This document shows, piece after piece, positions 1 through 5,442 of a stretch of DNA of 6,213 nt. Position 1 is the stretch's first letter; each line of letters begins with the position of its first letter. Origin of the DNA: ATZT02 sp046046315 (GTDB taxonomy: Bacteria; Actinomycetota; Actinomycetes; S36-B12; UBA5976); NCBI GenBank assembly GCA_046046315.1, contig JBJOKB010000059.1:1-6213 (forward strand), read 5' to 3'. The position numbers were made by a program, and so were the translations under genes. The notes under the pieces are model-generated. The model made no database searches. It was not told the DNA's origin and worked only from the letters and a program-made list of their open reading frames with translations.

Positions 1-925
1 TCATTGCAGTAAATCTTGATTCCACAAGATGCAGTTCTTCTCTATACCTTGCAATTAATAGCAATCCATAATCTGTTGCTGCACCAATTACGAGTACCGA
101 CAAAATTCCTTGCGATTGACCATTTAGCGTGATGATTTCTTCTTTAGCTAAAAGATAAACAACCGAGCCTGAAAGTGTCAAAGCTATAACTGCTGAAAGC
201 AATGGGAATATCCATAGTAATGGACTTCTATAAACAACAATAAGGATCAATGCCACAACAATTAATGTTGCTGATAACAATGTTGAATCAATTGAACCAA
301 ATGCGCCAAATAAATCAGCAAGAATTCCACCTGCTCCTGTTACGTTAATTTGCAAGCCTTCAATTTCTGTCGCTGCATCTCTAATTGTTTTAACAATTGC
401 TGGTAATGCTGGTTCACCATTTGGTAATGGAGTGATAATTTTCTCATTTGAAATATCAACACTAATTAATAGCGCTTCACCGTCTTCTGAAGGAATTGGA
501 AAAGATTTAGCACCATCTGTTAAGTAGTCACTAATTAACTTGCCGTCGCCTTCTTCAATTTTTAAAGAATTAATTTCTGCTGCAAACTCGTTTGCCTTTG
601 CAATATTTTCTTTAGTCAAATCCCCCGTCACCACAACAAGTGCAGGAAGTGAATCAGATGAAGTAAATTGTGTTGCTATTTCACTTACTCTTGAAGATTC
701 TGCGGTGGTAGGTAAGAACGCTGCGTTATCGTTTTCTTGAACTTCAGAAAGTTTTCCGAATAAAGGACCTGCGACTCCTGAGATTCCCATCCAAATCACA
801 ACAACAGCAACAGCAAGAAGTGTAAATTTCTTAGAAGCTTTAGGTTTTTGAGTTTTTGGTTTTTTAACAGCAGTCTTTTTTGAAACTGCCTTTTTGCTGT
901 GCTTTGGTTTTGCAGCAGGACTCAC
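1..925 (-). CDS. MMPL/RND-family membrane transporter, N-terminal part (cut by window edge)
   Basis: Reading the minus strand from GTG at 925-923 gives 308 codons without a stop before the window edge. A ribosome binding site GGAG (934-937) lies 8 nt ahead of the GTG, which decides this start; no better ATG lies before the first membrane segment. Visible order: a lysine-rich cytoplasmic tail (residues 1-33, 13 lysines), TM1 (about 34-54), an extracytoplasmic domain (about 55-210), then TM2 (215-232), TM3 (236-258) and TM4 (about 272-292). TM4 contains GAATDYGLLLIARYREEL, the MMPL family signature. D285-Y286 sits where MmpL3 carries its proton-relay Asp-Tyr pair. The family exports lipids, small molecules or drugs using the proton gradient; the substrate here cannot be told. 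Full members have about 700 or more residues, so the second half lies beyond position 1. The gene is divergent from lipB, with no evident functional link. Confidence 0.93.
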   Translation of the reverse strand, partial: MSPAAKPKHSKKAVSKKTAVKKPKTQKPKASKKFTLLAVAVVVIWMGISGVAGPLFGKLSEVQENDNAAFLPTTAESSRVSEIATQFTSSDSLPALVVVTGDLTKENIAKANEFAAEINSLKIEEGDGKLISDYLTDGAKSFPIPSEDGEALLISVDISNEKIITPLPNGEPALPAIVKTIRDAATEIEGLQINVTGAGGILADLFGAFGSIDSTLLSATLIVVALILIVVYRSPLLWIFPLLSAVIALTLSGSVVYLLAKEEIITLNGQSQGILSVLVIGAATDYGLLLIARYREELHLVESRFTAM

Positions 926-1047
926 GTATTTCACTCCAATGTGTATTTTTAGCTTTTAATCAAGGTGCACCATTTGGGTGACGCCGATTTGCTCTATCTA
1001 TAAGTGTATTGACGAGAACCGATTTCGCACCTTTTGACATTCGCTAA

Positions 1048-1060
1048 TACGATTAATACA
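1048..1060 (+). promoter_or_regulatory. Possible leaderless promoter (-10 element) of lipB
   Basis: There is no Shine-Dalgarno sequence before the lipB ATG. TACGAT (1048-1053) fits the actinobacterial -10 pattern TANNNT and ends 6 nt before the A of the ATG, the spacing expected if transcription starts at the start codon itself. No -35 box stands at the right distance. This is inference from spacing; AT-rich DNA gives TANNNT often. Confidence 0.35.
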
Positions 1061-1728
1061 TGACTAATTCTGAGTTAATCATCCAAAATTGGGGCTCAGA
1101 TGTTGAATATCAAAGTGCATGGGATCGACAACGAGAAATACATCACAAAATAGTTACTGAAAATCATCCTGATGTTGCAGTTCTTTTGGAACACCAAAAT
1201 GTTTATACCGCAGGCAGATCAACCAAACCTGAAGATAGACCTTTTGATTCATCCCCTGTTTTTGACATTGACAGAGGCGGAAGAATTACTTGGCATGGTC
1301 CAGGACAAATTGTTTGTTATCCAATTATTAAATTAGATGATCCAGTTGATGTGGTTGCGCATGTGAGAAGACTTGAACTTTTAATTATGAATGTTTGCTC
1401 CAAACTTGGATTAGAAACAACTCAAATTGAAGGCAGAAGTGGTGTGTGGGTTAAAGGAAATGGTTTGCCTGATAAAAAAATTGCTGCAATAGGAATAAGA
1501 GTTGCCAAAAAAGCAACTATGCATGGCTTTGCGCTCAATTGCAATAACTCTCTTGATGCCTTTCGAAAAATTGTTCCCTGCGGCATTGGAGATGCCGATG
1601 TCACAACCCTGTCTCTAGAGCTTGGAAGAGAAGTGAGCGTGGCAGAGGTAACTCCCCTCATCGAAGAGGAACTTAAAAACGGTGCGCTCAAGCGCAACGT
1701 CTCAAAACGTTCTAAAGTAGAAGTCTGA
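1060..1728 (+). CDS. lipB: Octanoyltransferase LipB (lipoate biosynthesis)
   Basis: LipB moves the octanoyl group from octanoyl-ACP to a lysine of apo-lipoyl domains (E2 subunits, GcvH) in the cytoplasm, the first step of de novo lipoylation. The 222-residue product has the family's landmarks: RGGRITWHGPGQ at 72-83 (substrate pocket), KIAAIGIRV at 140-148 with catalytic Lys140, the MHGFALN block at 154-160, and PCGI at 173-176 with nucleophile Cys174. Its length is normal for the family. The ATG at 1060 is effectively forced: an in-frame TAA lies at 1054-1056 and the next in-frame ATG is far inside the domain. No ribosome binding site precedes it, so translation is probably leaderless. The stop TGA shares its last base with the lipA ATG, indicating coupled translation. 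The last 170 bp are clearly richer in GC than the start of the gene. Confidence 0.97.
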   Translation: MTNSELIIQNWGSDVEYQSAWDRQREIHHKIVTENHPDVAVLLEHQNVYTAGRSTKPEDRPFDSSPVFDIDRGGRITWHGPGQIVCYPIIKLDDPVDVVAHVRRLELLIMNVCSKLGLETTQIEGRSGVWVKGNGLPDKKIAAIGIRVAKKATMHGFALNCNNSLDAFRKIVPCGIGDADVTTLSLELGREVSVAEVTPLIEEELKNGALKRNVSKRSKVEV

Positions 1729-2684
1729 TGACTACTGACATTGTGACCGGATTAAATCCGGAAGGAAAAAAACTTCTACGCATTGAAGCTCGTAACGCTG
1801 AAGTTCCTATCGAAAAAAAACCTGAATGGATAAAAACCAAACTTAAAACTGGACCTGAATACACACGTATCCGTGAAATGGTTAAAAAAGAAGGTTTACA
1901 TACAGTTTGCCAAGAAGCAGGTTGTCCAAACATATTTGAATGTTGGGAAGATCGTGAAGCAACATTTTTAATTGGTGGTTCTGCGTGCACTAGACGTTGT
2001 GATTTTTGCTTAATTGATACTGGCAAACCTGATCCAATAGATAGATCTGAACCAGACAAAGTTGCATTAAGTGTGAAAACTATGGGTTTGAAATATGCGA
2101 CAGTAACAGGTGTCACTAGAGATGATTTAGAAGATGAAGGTGCTTGGCTATATTCCGAAACCATTAGAGCAATTCACAAACACAATCCTGGTTGCGGTGT
2201 TGAAATTCTTACTCCAGATTTCAGTGGCAAGAAAGAATTGTTACAACAAATCTTTGATGCTCAACCTGAAGTCTTTGCACATAATTTAGAGACCGTTCCA
2301 AGAATTTTCAAATCAATTAGGCCAGCATTTAATTATGAAAAATCACTTGGGGTTATAACGACTGCTAAAGAAGCAGGAATGATTACCAAATCAAACTTGA
2401 TTTTAGGTATGGGTGAAGAGAAAGAAGAGATAGTTACAGCCTTAAAAGATTTAGTTAATGCAGGTTGTGACTTGATCACAATTACTCAGTATTTAAGACC
2501 TTCGACGCTTCATCACCCGATTGCTCGTTGGGTTAAACCAGAAGAATTTATAGAATTAGGTGACTTAGCCAAAGAATTGGGTTTTGCTGGCGTAATGTCT
2601 GGACCATTGGTGAGATCTTCTTACCGAGCAGGTCGACTCTATAAACAAGCACTAGAAATTAAGAATGGAAAAATAAGTGGCTAA
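1728..2684 (+). CDS. lipA: Lipoyl synthase LipA (radical SAM)
   Basis: LipA inserts two sulfur atoms at C6 and C8 of protein-bound octanoyl chains, finishing the lipoyl cofactor that LipB starts. Both iron-sulfur cluster motifs are intact in the 318-residue product. The auxiliary [4Fe-4S] cluster, which is consumed as sulfur donor, has Cys61, Cys66 and Cys72 (CX4CX5C, in HTVCQEAGCPNIFECW). The radical-SAM cluster has Cys87, Cys91 and Cys94 (CX3CX2C, in SACTRRCDFC). The C-terminal RSSY motif at 296-299 supplies the serine that ligates the auxiliary cluster. QYLRPS (254-259) and GVMSGPLVRSSY are family hallmarks. The length is normal. The ATG overlaps the lipB stop in TGATG (1726-1730) with no strong ribosome binding site, so translation is likely coupled to lipB. 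Confidence 0.98.
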   Translation: MTTDIVTGLNPEGKKLLRIEARNAEVPIEKKPEWIKTKLKTGPEYTRIREMVKKEGLHTVCQEAGCPNIFECWEDREATFLIGGSACTRRCDFCLIDTGKPDPIDRSEPDKVALSVKTMGLKYATVTGVTRDDLEDEGAWLYSETIRAIHKHNPGCGVEILTPDFSGKKELLQQIFDAQPEVFAHNLETVPRIFKSIRPAFNYEKSLGVITTAKEAGMITKSNLILGMGEEKEEIVTALKDLVNAGCDLITITQYLRPSTLHHPIARWVKPEEFIELGDLAKELGFAGVMSGPLVRSSYRAGRLYKQALEIKNGKISG

Positions 2685-3372
2685 GAATAAAGAACCAAAA
2701 GAAAAGAAAGAAAGATTCAAAACTTTAAAACAAATTGGTCAAACTTATTCAATTACTCGCAAATCCGACAAAGCACTTCCCTGGGTAATACTTGGAACAC
2801 TTCTAGGCACAACAATTCCATTAACACTTCTTGCACAATTTCTTTTCCAATCATCTTTTTCTCGCTTGATCACCACAACGTTGGCAATATCTACAGGTTT
2901 ACTTGCCACTGTTTATGTTTTTGGTAAACGTGCAGAAAAAGCAGCTTATGCACGAATTGAAGGACAACCTGGTGCAGCAGCAGCTGTGTTAAATACCTTA
3001 CGAAAAGGTTGGTTTGTTACTCCAGCAGTAGCCGTTACTAGAAATCAAGATCTTGTACATAGAGTTATTGGACCTGTTGGAATAGTTTTAGTCGGAGAAG
3101 GATCTCCTAGCCGAGTTGCTCAACTTTTGGAAAGTGAAAAAGTTAAGGCAAAAAGAATTGCTGGCGATATTCCAGTTGCTTCTTTGATTGTAGGAAATGG
3201 TGAAGGATTAGTAACCTTTAAGAAATTAAATAAAACCATTATGAAAATGGGTAAAAAAATATCTCCAGCTGAATCACGTGAATTAAGAAACAGATTTGGT
3301 GCATCAGGTGCAAGTGCTTTACCAATTCCTAAAGGTGCGATGCCTAAGGGAATGAGAATTCCTAGACGCTAG
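2677..3372 (+). CDS. DUF4191 family integral membrane protein
   Basis: This is a 231-residue protein of the actinobacterial DUF4191 family, whose function is unknown; M. tuberculosis Rv2219, beside lipA, is the counterpart as I recall. Visible parts: a charged lysine-rich N-terminus (1-33), two adjacent membrane helices (about 35-57 and 63-83), a conserved IEGQPGAAAAVL segment (94-105) just after the second helix, RVIGPVGIVLVGEG (129-142), and a basic, proline-rich C-terminal tail. Start: GTG at 2677 with a modest GGAA (2667-2670) 6 nt upstream. The start lies inside the end of lipA (8-bp overlap), so it is the third gene of the lipB-lipA operon and probably depends on lipA translation. The constant linkage to lipA suggests, but does not show, a role near lipoylation or membrane-associated metabolism. 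The 3' end overlaps the convergent RDD gene by 11 bp, leaving no room for a terminator between them. Confidence 0.92.
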   Translation: MAKNKEPKEKKERFKTLKQIGQTYSITRKSDKALPWVILGTLLGTTIPLTLLAQFLFQSSFSRLITTTLAISTGLLATVYVFGKRAEKAAYARIEGQPGAAAAVLNTLRKGWFVTPAVAVTRNQDLVHRVIGPVGIVLVGEGSPSRVAQLLESEKVKAKRIAGDIPVASLIVGNGEGLVTFKKLNKTIMKMGKKISPAESRELRNRFGASGASALPIPKGAMPKGMRIPRR

Positions 3373-3709
3373 TGAGTTTGGTGCGAGCTAGGCGATCGTG
3401 TAATCCCCTAGATTCTGAGTCTGCGAGCATGGGTGGAAATACCAAAATAATTAATAATGTTCTGATTAAACTTTGCACAAGAGTTGGATTTTGATCACTC
3501 TTTAAATTTCGAACTTTTAGTCCAACAATTCTTTGACCAAAGGATGCTCCCATCATCCAGGTAAATAAAGCTACTTCGAAAGTAAAAACCATTAAAGTGA
3601 ATAAAGAATGACTTTGCGTTCCATACTCTGGAGCATTCGGAATTACCTGAACGACCAGAATTGCCGCGATCCAGTCAAGGACTAGGGCAAGAATTCTTTT
3701 TCCAATCAT
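3362..3709 (-). CDS. RDD family membrane protein
   Basis: The 115-residue product fits the small RDD family. Seen: an N-terminal R5 and D12-W13 in the first helix (about 5-22), a second helix (about 36-53) followed by GASFGQRIVGLKV (54-66), a third helix (about 79-95), and the C-terminal signature RGLHDRLARTKL (101-112) with Asp105. RDD proteins are small polytopic membrane proteins; some members elsewhere are linked to ion exchange, but most have no assigned role. Start ATG at 3709-3707; an AGG lies about 9 nt upstream, a weak ribosome binding site. The gene diverges from glnA and converges on the DUF4191 gene. A small RDD gene next to DUF4191 and glnA is a conserved actinobacterial neighbourhood. 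Confidence 0.9.
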   Translation of the reverse strand: MIGKRILALVLDWIAAILVVQVIPNAPEYGTQSHSLFTLMVFTFEVALFTWMMGASFGQRIVGLKVRNLKSDQNPTLVQSLIRTLLIILVFPPMLADSESRGLHDRLARTKLTSV

Positions 3710-3779
3710 GAAGTTAAACCTATTACCCCCGTCACATTTTGGCTATTTGTTCTTGGGTAAGAGGCTAATGGGAAAACTT

Positions 3780-3817
3780 GTTACAAGGCCGAAACAATTG
3801 GGATACCTCTTCGATAC
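3780..3817 (+). promoter_or_regulatory. GlnR-like operator upstream of glnA, four half-sites at 11-bp steps
   Basis: GTTAC (3780-3784), GAAAC (3791-3795), GATAC (3802-3806) and GATAC (3813-3817) follow one another with exactly 6 nt between each pair. The first pair matches the actinobacterial GlnR box gTnAC-n6-GaAAC perfectly. The second pair keeps the outer G and final AC but has A at position 2 of its first half. GlnR is an OmpR-type regulator that activates glnA when nitrogen is short; the regulator gene is not in this window. The spacing puts every half-site on the same face of the helix. The first half also sits in a small palindrome, CTTGTTACAAG (3777-3787). Confidence 0.68.
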
Positions 3818-3827
3818 ACCCCTTTAG

Positions 3828-3833
3828 TAGGTT
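3828..3833 (+). promoter_or_regulatory. Candidate -10 element of the glnA promoter
   Basis: TAGGTT fits the TANNNT -10 pattern and lies 11 bp after the GlnR-like array, with no recognisable -35 hexamer, as is common for activator-dependent promoters. It would put the transcript start near 3840 and give a leader of about 70 nt. Other TANNNT matches exist nearby, so this is tentative. Confidence 0.25.
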
Positions 3834-3849
3834 ATGAACCAATAGATTG

Positions 3850-3912
3850 ATGGCCCGAGGTAGTGCCCTCTCTTCTAAAAACAAAAAGAAAGTTAAATCA
3901 GGAGGTTATTGA
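3850..3912 (+). other. Possible 20-codon leader ORF ahead of glnA
   Basis: ATG at 3850 opens a 20-codon reading frame, MARGSALSSKNKKKVKSGGY, ending in TGA at 3910-3912, which shares one base with the glnA ATG (TGATG). Its last codons contain the AGGAGG of glnA. It has no clear ribosome binding site of its own, and its lysine run comes from A-rich leader sequence, so it may be chance. The stop/start overlap is the only positive sign. Confidence 0.2.
3900..3905 (+). promoter_or_regulatory. Ribosome binding site of glnA
   Basis: A perfect AGGAGG stands 6 nt before ATG 3912-3914. It decides the start: an in-frame TTG directly before the ATG (3909-3911) would be only 3 nt away and is rejected. 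It is the strongest ribosome binding site in the window, in keeping with a highly expressed gene. Confidence 0.9.
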
Positions 3913-5336
3913 TGTTTAAGAACGCCGCTGAGGCGATCAAGTACATCCGCGAAAACGATGTTGAATTCGTTGACGTGAGATTCATGGACTTGCCTGGTGT
4001 TATGCAACACTTCAACATTCCAGCTAAAGCATTTAATGATTCCGTATTTGAAGACGGATTAATGTTTGATGGTTCTTCAATTCGTGGTTTCCAAGCAATT
4101 CACGAATCAGATATGAAGTTAATGCCAGATGTGACAACAGCTTTTGTTGACCCATTCCGCGAAGCCAAAACATTAGCAATGAATTTCTCAATTAGAGATC
4201 CATTCACAAATGAACCATATTCAAGAGATCCAAGAAACGTTGCTGCAAAAGCAGAGGCTTATTTAAAAGCTTCAGGAATTGCTGACACTGTTTATTTTGG
4301 TCCAGAAGCTGAGTTCTATATTTTTGATGAAGTTCGTTTTGATAATCAACCTCAAGGTTCATTCTTCAAAATTGATTCAATCGAAGCAGCATGGAACACC
4401 GGAAGAGAAGAAGAAGGTGGCAACCTCGGATACAAAACTCCATTCAAAGGTGGCTACTTCCCTGTTCCTCCAGTAGATCATTTTGCTGATTTGCGTGACA
4501 TCATTTCTTCAACTCTTATTAATCTTGGTTTTGAAGTTGAACGCGCACATCACGAAGTAGGAACTGCTGGTCAAGCTGAAATCAACTACAAGTTTGACAC
4601 CTTACTTAATGCCGCAGATCAAGTTATGTTGTTTAAGTATGTTGTGAAAAACGTAGCTTTTCTAAATGGCCACACTGCAACTTTTATGCCAAAACCTATG
4701 TTTGGTGATAACGGTTCAGGTATGCACTGTCATCAATCCTTGTGGAAAGACGGTAAACCTTTGTTCTACGACGAAAAAGGTTATGCCGGATTATCTGACA
4801 CTGCACGTTGGTACATCGGTGGATTGTTAAAGCATGCTCCATCATTGCTTGCATTCACTAACCCAACTGTTAACTCATATCACCGTTTAGTTCCAGGATA
4901 TGAAGCCCCAGTGAACTTGGTTTACTCACAAAGAAACCGTTCAGCTGCAATTCGTATTCCAATTACTGGATCTAATCCAAAAGCTAAACGAATTGAGTTT
5001 AGAGTTCCAGATCCTGCATGTAATCCATATCTTGCATTTGCTGCAATGATGATGGCCGGTATTGATGGTGTTAAAAACAGAATTGAACCACCAACACCAG
5101 TTGATAAGGATCTTTACGAATTACCACCAGATGAAGCAAAATCTGTGCCACAAGTTCCAGGATCTTTAGATGCAGTATTAACTGCATTAGAAAAAGATAA
5201 GGACTACTTAACAGCAGGTGGTGTATTTACTCCAGATCTAATCGATACTTGGATTGAATACAAGAGAACTAAGGAAGTAGATCCAATTCGTTTGCGTCCA
5301 ACTCCTTACGAATACCAGCTGTATTACGACATCTAA
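3912..5336 (+). CDS. glnA: Glutamine synthetase type I (GlnA, GSI-beta)
   Basis: Makes glutamine from glutamate, ammonia and ATP in the cytoplasm, as a dodecamer in this family. The 474-residue length is normal for type I. Seen in order: the N-terminal beta-grasp domain with FVDVRFMDLPGVMQHF (19-34) and the DGSSIRGF loop (53-60); the catalytic metal/glutamate residues in GPEAEF (Glu132, Glu134), HHEVGTAGQAE (Glu215, Glu223) and NGSGMHCHQSLW (His272); the flap glutamate in PGYEAPVN (Glu331); the NRSAAIRIP loop (342-350); and KDLYELPPDE (399-408), whose Tyr402 is the adenylylation site recognised by GlnE in the beta subtype. Upstream lies a GlnR-like operator, so both transcriptional and covalent nitrogen control are likely. 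ATG 3912 is chosen because AGGAGG precedes it by 6 nt. A strong terminator closes the gene before heliorhodopsin. Confidence 0.99.
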   Translation: MFKNAAEAIKYIRENDVEFVDVRFMDLPGVMQHFNIPAKAFNDSVFEDGLMFDGSSIRGFQAIHESDMKLMPDVTTAFVDPFREAKTLAMNFSIRDPFTNEPYSRDPRNVAAKAEAYLKASGIADTVYFGPEAEFYIFDEVRFDNQPQGSFFKIDSIEAAWNTGREEEGGNLGYKTPFKGGYFPVPPVDHFADLRDIISSTLINLGFEVERAHHEVGTAGQAEINYKFDTLLNAADQVMLFKYVVKNVAFLNGHTATFMPKPMFGDNGSGMHCHQSLWKDGKPLFYDEKGYAGLSDTARWYIGGLLKHAPSLLAFTNPTVNSYHRLVPGYEAPVNLVYSQRNRSAAIRIPITGSNPKAKRIEFRVPDPACNPYLAFAAMMMAGIDGVKNRIEPPTPVDKDLYELPPDEAKSVPQVPGSLDAVLTALEKDKDYLTAGGVFTPDLIDTWIEYKRTKEVDPIRLRPTPYEYQLYYDI

Positions 5337-5345
5337 ATAGTCGAA

Positions 5346-5386
5346 AAAACACCCCCGACAAGTAATTGTTGGGGGTGTTTTCATTT
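5346..5386 (+). terminator. Intrinsic terminator after glnA
   Basis: Bases 5346-5361 pair with 5366-5381 in a 16-bp stem with a GC core (CCCCC 5352-5356 with GGGGG 5371-5375), a single G-U pair and a GTAA loop of the stable GNRA type. The A-run on the left and T-run on the right make it potentially active in both directions. It begins 10 bp after the glnA stop and should insulate glnA from the heliorhodopsin gene. Confidence 0.93.
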
Positions 5387-5411
5387 AACAGGCTGTTTTG
5401 AAACTTTTCTG

Positions 5412-5435
5412 CCTTATCCTAAAAATAGGAAAAGG
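5412..5435 (+). repeat. Inverted repeat overlapping the heliorhodopsin ribosome binding site
   Basis: CCTTATCCTA (5412-5421) and TAGGAAAAGG (5426-5435) are complementary at 9 of 10 positions, with an AAAA loop and one A-A mismatch. The right arm takes in most of the AAAGGAG ribosome binding site (5431-5437), so the RNA hairpin would hide it. The same symmetry in DNA could be an operator. The arms are AT-rich, so the hairpin is of moderate stability. Confidence 0.5.
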
Positions 5436-5437
5436 AG
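5431..5437 (+). promoter_or_regulatory. Ribosome binding site of the heliorhodopsin gene
   Basis: AAAGGAG lies 5 nt before ATG 5443-5445 and fixes that start. An in-frame TTG at 5398 would add 15 unlike residues ahead of the conserved MAKP beginning, and is rejected. Confidence 0.87.
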
Positions 5438-5442
5438 TAATA

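Noticed and set aside
540..740. 66-codon open frame on the plus strand
   Set aside because: It lies antisense inside the MMPL transporter gene, whose frame is supported by family motifs and a ribosome binding site; the product resembles nothing.
1034..1039. Consensus TTGACA as -35 box for lipB
   Set aside because: A -10 box at 16-18 bp would fall on the lipB start codon, and no such hexamer is present there; transcription would start inside the gene.
1422..1697. 91-codon open frame on the minus strand
   Set aside because: Antisense within lipB, covering its catalytic blocks; serine-rich product without motifs.
1712..2164. 150-codon open frame on the minus strand
   Set aside because: Antisense within lipA; the lipA cysteine motifs explain this DNA fully.
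3768..3827. 19-codon frame starting at ATG 3768
   Set aside because: Its ribosome binding site would be only 3 nt away, and it overlaps the GlnR-like operator and precedes the likely transcript start.
3909..3911. TTG start for glnA
   Set aside because: Only 3 nt from AGGAGG, while ATG 3912 is at 6 nt and gives the usual GlnA N-terminus.
3834..3911. Glutamine riboswitch in the glnA leader
   Set aside because: The leader is A-rich with only a 4-bp hairpin (GAGG 3857-3860 with CCTC 3867-3870); none of the known glnA RNA core could be seen.
4279..4476. 65-codon open frame on the plus strand
   Set aside because: Shifted frame inside glnA with no ribosome binding site or recognisable motif.
5398..5442. 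Upstream TTG start for heliorhodopsin
   Set aside because: The added 15 residues do not resemble the family and would place the AAAGGAG site inside the gene.
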